From Rhinopomastus cyanomelas (lineage: Eukaryota; Chordata; Aves; Bucerotiformes; Rhinopomastidae): a stretch of 64,000 bases of DNA. How positions within the stretch are numbered: position 1 is the first letter of the stretch; every line of letters begins with the position of its first letter. The stretch spans positions 1 to 64,000 of the forward strand of contig VXBP01002276.1 in NCBI GenBank assembly GCA_013400115.1, given 5' to 3'. Below, in pieces: positions 34,387 to 46,812 of this stretch. The notes below the pieces were generated by a model. That model did not search any database. It saw only the letters and a program-made list of their open reading frames with translations, and was not told the DNA's origin. Both the position numbers and the translations under genes were made by a program.

Positions 34387-37137
34387 CCACAGCTATGACT
34401 GCTCTAATGTCAACTAGTCACCTCACTGGTGAGCATTTAGTTTTACAGAAAGGGTGATTATAGGATACTGATACAATTAATATTGATGAAACTTTTAAGA
34501 AACTGTAGTTTGTTGGCATTGCATAACATCCAAATTGAATATGACTACCCTGGAGTCTTTTGATCATCACATTTAGCAAAATCCGTAGATTGCACATTGA
34601 CAATGGCATCTGTCACACTTGATCACAGCACAGGAAAAACAGATTTTGGAGTCTTGACTTCAATCTGAGAAGGAAAATGGCTCAGAATACATATTCTACA
34701 TGTCTCATTACTAGTAGTCTCTTACTTTTACTAGTAGTTATGTTCTCCTGTCATTCTGGCCTCCATTCAAGTAGGTTTTTTGTCTTGGAAGAGAAGTCCT
34801 ACTCTCTTTCTCTTCACTTCTAGTAAGGATTTCATGGATTTGAAAGAAAGGGTAGTAAAAGTCTCTATGTTCAATTATTCTGTCTAGCCTACAGATTTTC
34901 CTGCACTATCCATGTGAACAACTTCATCCCTTTTATGAAGAAACAAGTAGAAACTAACAAAGGTAAAGTGTGTTTTCTTCCGAAGGCAAATGTTCAGAGC
35001 AATTTAGAGAGCTCTGTTGTATATTAACAAGTGAAGTCAGGAGAAGAAGAAAAGCTTTACAGATTCAGGCCATCATACGTTTTCGTATGTAATGAGTTCT
35101 TGTCAGAAGTTGGCCTCTGGCTCCAATTACATATTTTAGTCTCATGTGAATAGGACCTTGTTTATATTTTGGTGACTTTTTTAAAAACATAAACATTATT
35201 TACCACAGTTTCAGAAATGCAGAAATTGTTACCAGAAAAATCAGAAATTATTTAGATTGGGGCAGACAGTCTATTAAAAACTGTTAAATGCAAAGATTCT
35301 GTTACAGTCTGCTGTAACAGTAAGTTTTTAAAGTGATTGCGGGGCCTTACTATCAGGCAAGTTAAATAATAGATGGTGCTTATTGCCCTGAGACTAATAA
35401 ATATTCTTTTCAGTTTTTAGATTCTGCCATGATACTGACAACTGTGTGTCTCTCATGTGTTCATTTGTTGAGCTTTCCTTGAAAAACAGTTCTACAAAGA
35501 TCAACAAAAATCAAAACCAAATCCAAGAAATAAAGCAAAGTTCTGTAAATATTCAGTCTTTAAAATGAAAGGCCAAATGTTTATTCTGAAGAAGCTGGGA
35601 TGAAAGTGGCTTTCTGAATTTTGCTGGATGTCATAACAAAGATCCACATAAAGAATATAATACTATGGATTCATTTTGGGTAAAAATACAGTGCCTGTTA
35701 TTCATCTAGATCCAAATTCAACATAATTTGGAGCAATTCTCTTTCACTATCTTGCTTAACATGGATTTTAAAAGTTTATGCTTAGTATTCCATATCATAT
35801 CCCTGTACAATTTGTTTACTTGTGTATTATTGCTCCTTACAATCACAGTTAAGTCTATTCTTTGGAATTTCATTGTACTGTTTACTGATTCCTTCTGATG
35901 ATCAAAAAGTTAGCACTTTTGCCTTCACTTTTAGATCTGCAGATACAAGAGTTTATTTTACTTACAGTATTCAACAATCACTGAATTTTTGTTGTCCACC
36001 TAGACCTCCTTGCCACAGTACACAACATCACAGCTCATTAGCAATTCATTGTAGAGTCAATTGACTTTTAATAATGCCTCTATATAGCAATTGTATTTTC
36101 ATAATTTCCTATGGGACCTGTGTGTGTTGAAGAGCATGCTTTCTAGCTTTGCACAAGGAAAAGTAATTTCTTGCCTTTGTATTTTTCTTATTTTTTGTAT
36201 TTTTTAAATTGAAGAACAATTGGAAATGATTTATTGCTTCTTGATTTTAATCTCATCCCACTGATAACAGGTTTCAAAGACTGATATTTAGATGTTAACT
36301 TTCACACAGCTGAAATAGTTAGGGATAAAACTGACAGCAATTTACCTTTCATTTTACTTACTGTTGACCATAATTGAACTTGATTTGGGTTATTACAGCA
36401 TCATTGGCTATCATTGATACTATGGACTGTTCAGACCACGTGGAATATTCTCCTTTGACCTCTTAAAAACAATAATTTCCTCATCCAAAATCTTTCACTG
36501 CTTCAGAACTAGCATTCTGTTACAACAGAGATGTAAAACCACCTGTCATATAAACTCAGCCTGAAATCTCCCCTGTTCTAGATATAAGTGATGTAGAAGG
36601 TGCACAATCTGATACAGAAAATCTTGTCTTCTTGATCTAGTGCCTCCTCTTCTGGGTGCTCAGGATTCCTCTTCAGGGAAGAGGATGAAGATGGAGACAG
36701 CCATGTTAAAGTTTTCTGTCATATGAAGATAAGGTGGGGAGAGAAGCTGAGAGTAGCTGAGGAACATTGCCATAAAAAATACCCATAACTATCTGATAGC
36801 TGTTGGTACTTCTTGGCTTGTATGTTTGAGAAACGTACGAGTTCATACAAGGGTTTAGTTTTATAATCTTTGTAGTGGAACGGTGAAAAAGAAATATTTT
36901 TCTTCAGAAAGGGGTTATTCTGTTAAGCTATTGTTTACTGAGTATTCCTGAAAGCTCACTACCCAAACCTGGAATTTTGGTTGGTTGTGATTTCCAGAGT
37001 TCTATAAGATGTGCATTAGCCTATCAATCACCTCTACCCAGATTCTAAATCCTAAATCCATTCTTCTGAGCACTGCAAAGTTACCTTGAAAAGTGGTGTT
37101 TCTAGATCTCTTACAAAAAATAGTCTCATCAAAGACA
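34387..37137. other. 2.75 kb with no gene recognised
   Basis: AT-rich DNA. A plus frame of 80 codons (35822-36064) has no family motif. Confidence 0.5.
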
Positions 37138-37340
37138 ATATCTGAGAATGCTGAGCTAGTGGAGAAGCTTGTCAAGCCACTCTCCATCATTTATTAATGC
37201 TCCTAGTTAATGGGAGGTCTCAGGTGAGTGGAGGCTGCTGATGTGACACCCATGCAGAAGAAAGGGTAGAAGGATGATCCAGGAAACTACAGGCCTGTCA
37301 GGCTGACCTCGGTTACCAGGGAAGTACATAGCAATGAACT
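37138..37340 (+). mobile_element. CR1 RT-core remnant without 3' end
   Basis: Translates piecewise as NAELVEKLVKPLSIIY, GEVSGEWRLLM-like, VTPMQKKG, KDDPGNYRPVRLTSVTREVH, the RT fingers/palm entry of CR1 ORF2 that lies between the GPDG motif and the QHGF motif. Neither the 3' UTR nor the tail is present, so it is not a standard 5'-truncated insertion but the survivor of a larger, older copy whose 3' part was deleted. Confidence 0.75.
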
Positions 37341-38984
37341 CTGATGTAATTGAATAACCTTTACTCCAAGTAATCATACAGTAACGAGAACACCAGTGTG
37401 CTTGTCTTAAATGGTGCAAGTCCCTTGTAAAATGTTGTCTTTAATTACACAGAGATTGACAGAAAATATAGATAATGTAGTGAAATTGCCCAGTTTTATC
37501 TGGGATCACTTTTCTAGCTTCAGGCATTTAAAAAGAATATTTGTTTTTACTGAAGCCCTTAATATTTACTTTTCACTTTCTTCAAAGCTTGGTTAGGGGT
37601 ATTGTCCCTACGCTTTGCAGCAGTAAATGTGCATAGTACACATTGCCTTTTCCAATTTAGCTTTGTCAGCTACAGATAAATTCAGCGTGTTCTTCATTTT
37701 TTAATCTGGTTATTCCCAGAAACTATTCATTTTTCTCTTTTGTTTGCTCAGAAGCAGAAACATTACTGAAGCAGACAGAATTATTTCTGTTTGCCCTTAC
37801 GTACCTTATACAGGTTTACACGTGCACTGAATTAAGGCTTCCTTGCTTCCATTTAAGTACTTTTAGTTACATAATTTTCATTTTATAATGGATTCTGAAG
37901 GAACTCACTTATGTTTTGTGGTGCTGCCTTTAGAGGGTATGAGGGTAAATGAACTCTAACTGACGAAAGCAGTCTAACAAAAATGCTGGAGGCTGCATTA
38001 GGACACATTTCATTTTGCAGTGATGAGAACATTTGAACAGTGAAAATGATTAATCACAGTGTCTTTGATGGACAGGCCAATCCAGACTTAGAAACCTGGT
38101 CTGGAAGAGTCACATGAATTGTGTAGAGTCATCCACAGTGGTACAGTATGTGAAGATTCACTTGAGTGAAGCTACAGCCCACTGAGCATCCTCTCAAAAG
38201 AACTGAAAGGGCAAAGGGGAATAATAGCTTCTCTAGCTGCTTCTGTGTTTCAATCAAAAATAACAACCTTTCCAAAACCATGCTTGAATCACCTAGTTTG
38301 AACAGGAGAATGTGCCTTATGGATGAGCACTGTGGAAATGGAAGAAAATACAATCCTCTGAAGTCCTAGAACCATTTACACTGCTTCAGAATACAATTTA
38401 ATCTACCTGTGTGGTTCCACACACCAGAAATTAGATGACATGAGAAAGGTAAATTTCCAGCCAGATGTTGGCATTGGAATAAAAAAATTAAAATTTAGTA
38501 CAAGTACTAAATTCTCCGTCGGGGAATAGATGGAAATAGATACTGAAACTCAATGTATTATAAATTGCCTGATTTCTACAGTGAACAGATGTTTAATTGG
38601 TATTAATATTAATTCACCATTATTACAGAAACATGATCCTTCATCTTGTCCTCCAAGTATAGTCACTACCTGTGCACTAAAGTGATCCCCTTTGCTCTTT
38701 ATATTTAACTGAAGATCACTGGACTTTACTGAGTAGCAGTGTTACTCATTAAAAGCCAAAGAATCCAAAGCAAGGACACAGTCTTGATGTATTTTCAATG
38801 GAAAACTTTTCCCAACTTCTTTAGGATTCCACAGTCTTTACAATATTTTGGACTTTGAGAACAGTGACTGCTTGAATACAATAGAATATGAGAGTGTATG
38901 GTAAATAAGTTTGCATCTCCATGTTTTACAAACAATAGAATTTTATTCTTGCATTAAAGAAAACACTCTATTTATCTTATCTTA

Positions 38985-39112
38985 AATATAAATATCTTAA
39001 TCATATAATATTATTGATTATGTAATTATATTAATAATATGAGCATATTAACCATATAAACACATTATATTAATTATATTAATTGCATAATTATATAAAT
39101 ATAATTAAACAA
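38985..39112. repeat. AT-rich low-complexity tract
   Basis: About 130 bases built from overlapping TTAATTATA/ATATAATTA words with many short palindromes. Confidence 0.85.
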
Positions 39113-40404
39113 AAATCCAGTAAAAAAAATTATTTAACCTTTCCAAGGGGAGAATATAACAGTATCTGTTCTTTCTGATAGATAAAATACAGTACTTTTA
39201 AACTGGCCTTCCGTGGTTGTTTCAGAGTGCTGAACTGGGAGAGATATGGTACAACTACACTTAAATGGGATACTATTTCCTTTTTTTTTCTGTTTCTGGG
39301 ATTTTTTTTTCAGTTCTTATGAAAATTATTTTACAGTCTTACGAGGAGTTTGTTTTATCATATACGATTTAGCTTTATTTCATGGTACAATATTTTGTCA
39401 AATAAGTATCCCATTTTTGAAATATGCTTTACTTTGAGCTGTTACAAATGCATTGGTGACTATCAATTTGCAACCATTGATTCCTGACAGCAATTGCTCT
39501 CTCAGTAAAAAGCAGCTCTTAAAAATGCACCTCCCATGCCCCATTTGAGGTGCTCTAGAACATATCTTGTACACCTTCCAGCCTTATCTTGTTGTGCAAG
39601 CAACTTATGCTCTTTGGATTTAAAGCCATTGGATAAACTCTCAGCCTAGTTCATATTGTTCACATTTATGAACTGCTGTAAATAGCTTTTGGAAAAAAAA
39701 TTCCTATATGCTATTTTCTGCAACATCAGTGAAGTGGAAGTACATGCTAACTCTAAAGAATAAACTCATCTTCCTTTATAGTGGTGGAAATAGAAAGCAT
39801 CTGCAGAATATCCAAATTGCACCTTGCAGGTAATATTTTTATTATTATTCTAAGAAACTATGTTGAAGCCATTAACTGATAGTTTGATTACATAACTTCA
39901 TAATGTTCATTCATTGCTGCAAAAGATTAATTTATGTGTGAATTTCCCATTCCAATTCTTAATACTGTCATCTGTAATCGTGATTTACACAATAGTCAGG
40001 ATGAAATTTGCACTCAAAAATTTGATTTGTACATACAAACACACAAATTTAGTTACCATCACAAAGAATCAGTCAGACACTACTCTTGCAGCGTTGAATG
40101 TTAGAGTAATCATTGATCTATCTAAAGATGACTTTGATAAAGATTTTTAATGCAGTATTTTTCTAAGTAAACCAAATTATTTAAAAATAATAAGATAATA
40201 AGAAAATTGATTTGTTTTTGTGACTTCAGGTACTTCTAATTTTGTTTTGTAATATACAGGGTCATTATCACAAATTATTTCCATAGACTAATGTAGAGTA
40301 AACAATGTAACCTAATGCTAATATCCTTTGATTCTAACATACTTACTACAAGAGAAAGTTGACAAAAAATGAGAACAAATAATAAGCCTTTTTGAGAAAA
40401 AAAA

Positions 40405-40448
40405 ATGTTTACACACATACACACACATATATATGCCTATATATACAC
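40405..40448 (+). repeat. Compound CA/TA microsatellite
   Basis: ACACACATACACACACATAT followed by ATATGCCTATATATACACAT. Confidence 0.8.
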
Positions 40449-41011
40449 ATCTATGCAGTACTAGACAATTTTTCTAGAAATTGGGTCTTTTACCTGTTCT
40501 GATTTCCCAGTGAAATAGTATCTTCTTCACTGGATGTTTCTTTTGATTACATTAAAAAAAAAAACAACCAGACAAAGCACCTTGTAGACTAATACCCACA
40601 ATTTTTGTCATTACATTGACTCAAATAATACTTGCAAATGAAATAATTTGTTTCCGGTAGCATGTTTTCTGTGTCAAATAGCCTATGAGTAGACAGGTTT
40701 GATTAGTTGTATTACAGTATCTGCATATGTGAATAAGCAAGGAGCTATATAATTTAGAAGTCAAATGATGAAAACAAACAGTCTAGTTTCTGTGACACAT
40801 TGCACTGTTATTTAAAAGTAATATATTGTGGGTAATAGGAAATCTTATTTTGTCATTTGTAGATGTTGACGGATACCTTGCACTGAAAGTTAGCTTTACT
40901 GTAAACTCTGGAAAACCAGTTGGAAACAGAAGATGGAACATACAAATTAACATTCTGACAGACAAGTTGTTGGGTTTTTTTTTGTCAGCAAAACAGTACT
41001 TTCAGTAGGTA

Positions 41012-41348
41012 AAAGGAGTCTACAAGCAAGATGGGGAGGGACCTTTTAGCAAGGGCTGTTGTGACAGGAGAAGAGGTGAGGATTTTAAACTAAAAGAGGG
41101 GAAATTTAGATTAGGTATATGGAAGAACTTTTACAAGGGTAGATTAGGTATATGGAAGAACTTTTACAAGGGTATTGAAACCCAGAGAGGTTGTGGAGGC
41201 CCCATCCCTTGGGACACTCAAGACGAGGCTGGATGAGGCTCTGAGAAACCTGATCTCAGAAACGTTGAAGACGTCCCTGCTCATTGCAGGGAGTTTGGAC
41301 TAGATATCCTTTAAAGGTCCCTTCCAACCCATGTATTCTACGATTCAT
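41012..41348 (+). mobile_element. CR1 3' end with a tandem duplication
   Basis: Encodes YKQDGEGPFSKGC, then DFKLKEGKFRLGIWKNFYKG, followed by ORF2 end TQRGCGGPIPWDTQDEAG-like in a shifted frame. The 3' UTR has GATGTCC-like GACGTCCCTGCTCATTGCAG and the tail is TTTAAAGGTCCCTTCCAACC, then ATTCTACGATTC. A perfect 33-bp tandem duplication interrupts it. The EGP type of connector links it to the 19.2-kb subfamily rather than to the GGCQEDG type. Confidence 0.9.
41107..41172 (+). repeat. 33-bp perfect tandem duplication
   Basis: Unit TAGATTAGGTATATGGAAGA plus ACTTTTACAAGGG, at 41107-41139 and 41140-41172. It lies in CR1 coding sequence and keeps the frame (33 = 11 codons). Perfect identity points to a recent slippage or unequal exchange. 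Confidence 0.95.
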
Positions 41349-42547
41349 TCTACAGAAAGTGGCAAATGTGAGTAATGATGAAAACATCCATTATCAGAGA
41401 AAAAGCAATAGAGTTCATAAACTTAGAATTCCTTTGCCTTAAGACCACATTTAGTCTGAAACACAAAATTAACCTCTTTAATCTCCACTTAGATTATTAA
41501 CTTAAAATTTATCTTCTTCCACATTTTTTCAAATACCTCACCAAACCAATAATGAAAATAAGTTTATATTATAACCACAGAAAACTCCCATATTTTCTTT
41601 ACAGAGGAGGGAGGTCTATTTGATGATTTGTTCTCTAAAAAATAACATTAATGAGATAAAACTCACTCCTTTTTGTGTGGCTATACACTACCTGAGAAAG
41701 ACAAGAGTAGACAATAAGCCAGAAAGAAACATGAGTAAGGACTGAGAAATCTTTTCTACCTCAAAACTTTCAGAAAAAAAGAAAGAAATTAGCTGTGCAA
41801 GCTTTCCCAACTTTCTCTCACCACCTGAATATATGAACATATCCGTCCACTTAATATTTTAAACACTTAAGTGATGGGTCACTGCTTTTACTAGGCATTC
41901 TGCCAAGTTAAGGGTACATGCTTTCAATCAGTCTCCCTTAACAACTCTCTAGCCCTTTCAGTGGTTCATCACTAACTTAGCCATCTGCTATCACTGTCTG
42001 AAAAATCCCCATGTGGCTCATTTTCCAGGCTAATTTTTTACTATTTGAAAAGAATCCAAAACCAAACAAAAAAACCTCTTTTCATTTTCTTTCTGCCCTG
42101 CAAATGTGTTTTAGTGGTGTCTTAGCTTTTCCCGGTGCTCTAGGAACTTTTTTCTCTGTTTTTCAGTAAGTCAGATAACCAAACAATCCCAAGACAAACA
42201 TTGCAATGCTGGTGTAGTTTTCCATAGCAAAAAGATGAACTACATGTAATCATTTTCTTCTTAAAAATATTAGCTCTTCTATTCAGAGACTTGGCATTAG
42301 ATAAATTGCAAAACCTTTTGGTTTAGCAGCTTTACAGTTTTAGACATAAAGAAGTGTATCTGCTTTTCATCGGTTGTTCATTAGAATTCTGTTTCTAAAA
42401 AAGTTCTAGTTGTCAATATTGCAAGGTCCTGCATGAACACATGCTCATAAGCTTTGGGATGTCACGTACGTAAATCTCTTTGCACTTGTGAGAACAGGAT
42501 CCACAAGATGCAAACCGCACGCTCACAAAGAGAAATTGGTGAGTCTC
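41349..42547. other. No gene recognised
   Basis: AT-rich DNA with no recognised feature. Confidence 0.5.
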
Positions 42548-42765
42548 GAATCATAGAATCATCACGGCTGGAAAGGAGCTCCAATATCATCAAGTCCAGC
42601 TCTCATCCCAACATCTCCCTAACCCCTAGACCATAGCCTTGTGTACTCTAGCTACTCGTTTTTTAAACACCTCCAGGGCTGGTGACTGCACTACCTCCCT
42701 GGGCAGCCTGTTCCAGTGCCCAGTCACTGCCACATTAAAGAACTTCAGTAATATAATAGGAAGAG
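42548..42765 (-). mobile_element. CR1 3' end, CCTCCCTGGGC type
   Basis: Minus strand: VTGHWNRLPREVVQSPALEV (42740-42680), then a short 3' UTR and the tail GATTCTATGATTCGAG; the tail has GGAGCTCCTTTCCAGCCG instead of the usual GGTCCCTTCCAATC. CR1 similarity is lost beyond about 42765. The 68-codon frame continues into unrelated sequence. Confidence 0.8.
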
Positions 42766-43249
42766 CATTTTCCTTAGTCAATTTTGAACCCCATCTGAGC
42801 CCACAAAGATCAGTTCTCAACAAGTTGCTCATGTCTTTCTAGGTCATCTAGGGATTTTTAACTTTCTATCCTAATTATTTAATTTAACTACCTACTCAAT
42901 TGACTGCATGTGCAATAAGCAGTAAAAGCACTACATGAAATAAATGTAAGCAAAAATAATGCTATCTAAACTGAAGATTTTTGATCTCTAAATGTCTACA
43001 TTATACTTTAAAACATGACAATTGAAAGATGCTACATTTGACCTCTTTTAAGGTCAAATTGCCTGATCTCATTTCTGCTGTCAGTATTAGAAACATGCAA
43101 TTTGAAATACCCATATTGCATCTTAGAGTAATTGTTATGGTATTACTAAAGAGTCAGGAGGTCCTTCGTATATACAGTAATATAATATCTGCAAAAATAG
43201 AATAGCTTCTATGCCCATCTGCAAGAAGGTAAAATTGTATAGGAAAATG
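42766..43249. other. No gene recognised
   Basis: AT-rich spacer between two CR1 copies. Confidence 0.5.
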
Positions 43250-43870
43250 CATTGTCCAAGAACGCAAATGGTATTCTGGGGTGGATTAGAGGTGGGAGTG
43301 GTTAGTAGATGGGGAGAGGTTCTCCTCCCCCTCTTACTCTGCCCTAGTGAGACCGCATCTGGAATAATCTATCCAGTTCTGGGCCCCTCAGTTCAAGAAG
43401 GACACAGAACTGCTGGAGAGAGTCCAGCACAGAGCCATAAAGATGATGAAGGGAGTGTTACATCTCTTCTATGAGGAAAGGCTGAGGGAGCTGGGTCTCT
43501 TGAGCTTGGAAAAAAGAAGACAGAGATGTGAGCTCATTAGTGTTTGTAAGTATGGAAAGGGCAGGTGTCAGGAAGATGGAGCCAGGCTCTACTTAGTGGC
43601 ATCCAATGATAAGACAAGGAGCGATGGGTGTCAGCGGGACCATAGGAGATTCCACATAAATAAGAGAATGAACTTCTTCGCAGTGAAAGTGACAGAGCAC
43701 TGGAACAGGCTGCCCAGGGTGATTGTGGGGTCTTCTTCTCCGGAGATGTTTAAAACCCACCCGGATATGTTCCTGCATGACTTGATCTAGGTGATCCTGC
43801 TGTGGCGGGGGGACTGGACTACATGATCTTTTGAGGTCCCTTCCAATCCCTAATGTTCTGTAATTCTGTG
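43250..43870 (+). mobile_element. CR1 LINE, 620 bp
   Basis: Starts at TGTCCAAGAACGCAAATGGT (the V-A-K-K-A-N-G region), followed by a broken GWIRG..VVSRWGEVLLP piece. From 43443 a 115-codon frame runs to the natural stop at 43788-43790: LFYEERLRELGLLSLEKRRQ, GKGRCQEDGARLYLVASNDK, FHINKRMNFFAVKVTEHWNR, and an ending in FLHDLI. 3' UTR GGTGATCCTGCTGTGGCGGG and tail CTAATGTTCTGTAATTCTGTGA. Confidence 0.95.
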
Positions 43871-44196
43871 AAAGGTGATACCTACGTGTGGAACTTTCGC
43901 TGAAAATTTGTAATGAGAATTTTTCTAACATACCAGTTAATTCCAGCATTAATTTCATAATTAATTAATAAGATTCTTTTCTTCATTAACAACCTTCTCA
44001 AAGTAATATTTTCATTTGGGAATATTTCCTTTCAGTGCTTCAGAACACTAACACTACAACAAATTTTGACAGGCAAATATGATCTAATCAGAACAGTATT
44101 GTCTCTGAAACAGTCTGACAAAGGCATTACAGCATTGTATAATCTCAAAATGGTCTGCATGCCCTAGTATTGCTCATTGATGATGAGAATTGACAT
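43871..44196. other. No gene recognised
   Basis: 325-base AT-rich spacer between a plus-strand and a minus-strand CR1. Confidence 0.5.
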
Positions 44197-45102
44197 CACA
44201 CAGTATGACAGTATCACAGTAATGATAAGGTTGGAAAAGACCTTAAAGATCATCCAGTCCAACCTAAATCCAAATAAACCCAGTATCCTAACATCTCACA
44301 TCTAGATCATGCCACTCAGCACCTCATCTAGCCTAACCCTGAATACTTCCAGGGACGGCAACTCAACCACCTCTGTGGACAGTCCGTTCCCAAACCAGAT
44401 CACTCTTTCAGTGAAAAATCTTAATGTCAAGCCTAAACCTTCCCTAATGGAGCTTAAGACTATGACCTCTTGTCTTGTCTCCAGTGGCCAGGGAGAAAAG
44501 ACCAACCCCTGTCTGACTACAACCACCCTACAGATAGTTATAGACAGCGATAAGATCACCCTCAAGCCTCCTCTTTTCCAAACTAAACAAACCCAGCTCC
44601 CTCAGCCTCTCCTCGTAGGGCTTATCTTCCAGCCCCTTAACCAATCAAGTTGCCCTTCTTGGGACTCCTTCCAGCACCTCAACATCCCTCTTAAACCGAG
44701 TGGCCCAGAACTGAACACAACACTCCAGGTGTGGTTTATCCAGTGCCAAATACAGGGGAAGTATAACCTCCCTTGACCTGCAGGCCACACCATTCTTAAT
44801 GCAGGCCAGGATGCCACTGGCCCTCTTGGCCGCCTGGCCACACTGCTGACTCATGCTAAGTTTGCTGTCCACTAACACCCCCAAGTCTCTCTCCACCTGA
44901 GAACTCTCTAAGAACTCCATTCCCAGCCTGTAGTTCTGCCTGGGATTGTTAAAATCAAAATGCAGAACCCGACACTTCAACTTGTTAAAACTCATCCTAT
45001 TGGAGTCTGCCCATCTCTCCAGTCTGTCCAGATCCTTCTGCAGGGCCCTCCTACCTTCCAACAGATCAACACAAGCTCCGAGCTTGGTGTCATCTGCAAA
45101 TT
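44197..45102 (-). mobile_element. CR1 LINE, 0.9 kb, ATACTGTG-tail subfamily
   Basis: Minus strand. Tail TGTGATACTGTCATACTGTG at 44197-44221. ORF2 pieces: 45061-44645 (138 codons) with LQKDLDRLERWADSNRMSFN, KCRVLHFDFNNPRQNYRLGM, RDLGVLVDSKLSMSQQCGQA, SREVILPLYLALDKPHLECC; then 44565-44302 with VFSPWPLETRQEVIVLSSIR and a VRLDEVLSGMI ending. The SPWPLETRQEVIVLSSIREG segment and the tail are nearly identical to those of the 20.7-kb copy, which lies in the opposite orientation. 5' truncation occurs at a CTGCAAATT boundary, just before the F-A-D-D region. Confidence 0.95.
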
Positions 45103-45845
45103 AATTCATGTGAATTGGGAAAATGTGTCTGTCTTACAAAAGAGGAAAAACTAAGTTCTCCTAAAAGTACATTTGAATATCAAAATAATTTACCAGAATA
45201 ATTGAAAATTATTAGATTTTTGTGTTTGTGTGATAGCAATCTTCCATAATAATAATTGTTATATATTTTGTCATGTTAAAATTCAATTTAGATGTATGCT
45301 TTCTGTAATTTAGTAATTTCTTCACTGTTTCTGCACAGACACTACTCAGCATCATTTTAAATTATGATGTTTCTAAAAGATGTGAAATCACTGATAGATA
45401 AGAATGTAACTTTAAGCTTTTTGTCACTTTAACATGTGCCAAAGCAGTTTATTTCTTTCATTATAAGGTATTTCTTTATTATCTTGGTTTTCCTTCTGTT
45501 GCACTGAAACTTGTTCATACTCATTCTTCCTGCACACAATTCTTTAGCCCCTAGAATTATACTTGAGGTAAATAGAGATTGTATATTTTCCTTTTAGTTT
45601 CATTGCAAATATCAACCCACACTCTCAGCATGAATGTTTACATTTATCCTTCTGGTGCAGTAACTTAAGTAAGTACTTAAGTAAGTAATTAAATATTACT
45701 TAATTGACATACACATAATTGACTGACAAGTTAATTCTGATAACCGCTTTGAAGAGATGTTATACTTACACCTGAACAGTCCTGACTGTTAAAGACAATG
45801 AAGGTTTAGTTGTAAACATAATGGAGACAGGAATCTTTTTGATTT
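45103..45845. other. No gene recognised
   Basis: AT-rich DNA; a two-unit repeat of ACTTAAGTAAGT at 45663-45686 is the only local structure. Confidence 0.5.
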
Positions 45846-46343
45846 GGTTCTGGGCCTCTCAGTTCAAGAGGGATGTGGAGCTTCTGGAGAGAGTTCAGCG
45901 TAGGGCAACGAAGATGATAAAGGAGGTGGAGCACCTCCCTTATGAGGAGAGGCTGAGGTAGCTGGGTGTCTTTAGTATGGAAAAGAGGAGACTGAGGAGT
46001 GACCTCATTAATGTCTATAAATATGTGAAGGGTGGGTGTCAGGAGGATGGAGCCAGGCTCTTCTCAATGTCATCTGGTGATAGGACAAGGGACAATGGGC
46101 TTAAGCTGGAACATAGGAGGTTCCATGTAAATATGAGAAGGAACTTCTCCCCAGTGAGTGTGACAGAGCACTGGAGCAGGCTGCCCAGGGGAGTTGTGGA
46201 GTCTCCTTCACTGGAGATGTTGAAGACATGCCTGGGTGTGTTCCTGTGTGACTTGGTCTAGGTGATCCTGCTGTGTCAGGGGGATTTGACTAGATGATTT
46301 TTCAAGGTCCCTTCCAATCCCAAATGTTTCTATGATTCTATGT
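45846..46343 (+). mobile_element. CR1 LINE, 500 bp
   Basis: Begins WFWASQFKRDVELLERVQRR (45845 on, frame broken by a TAG near 45958) and continues from 45977 as an open 94-codon frame to the ORF2 stop: LINVYKYVKGGCQEDG, DRTRDNGLKLEHRRFHVNMR, VTEHWSRLPRGVVESPSLEM, VFLCDLV. The tail reads AAATGTTTCTATGATTCTATG. The frame is close to intact apart from the one TAG, so this is a relatively young copy. Confidence 0.95.
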
Positions 46344-46812
46344 ATCACCTCCTTTCTTAGAACATCTGTCCAAAATGTGGTGTATAAATATAAAACATCT
46401 AGAGTATAGTGGTTATCAGTTTCATCCACTTAAGTGTTTTGTTTTCCACATGTGGTACACTTGGTATGGTATTACCAAACTCATACGATGCAAGTAATAA
46501 TGAGTAATTATATGATACCACCATCAAATCTCTGCTAAATTTTTATTTGTAAAAATTGTCAGGGTTTTTTCCATAGTTATTACTCTAAAATCAAAACTTC
46601 TTTTTGGTTTCAAACTATATTTATAATCCATAAAACTCTTCTTTTTCATTGCTCTGTTGATTTTTCTCACACTCTTCCGTAAGCCTTGCAAACTTGGATA
46701 TCATACAAACCCTTTTTACTATAAATTTAATTTTAACTGGCACTGATCGGGGCAAAATGTCATTGCAAGCCAATAGCATTTTGATAGGCTCCAGGAGGTG
46801 AATTTTTGGTTC
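46344..46812. other. No gene recognised
   Basis: AT-rich DNA directly before the LTR candidate. Confidence 0.5.

Larger units (their letters stand above)
37341..41011. other. 3.7 kb with no gene recognised
   Basis: AT-rich DNA. Contains two low-complexity tracts listed separately. Confidence 0.5.
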
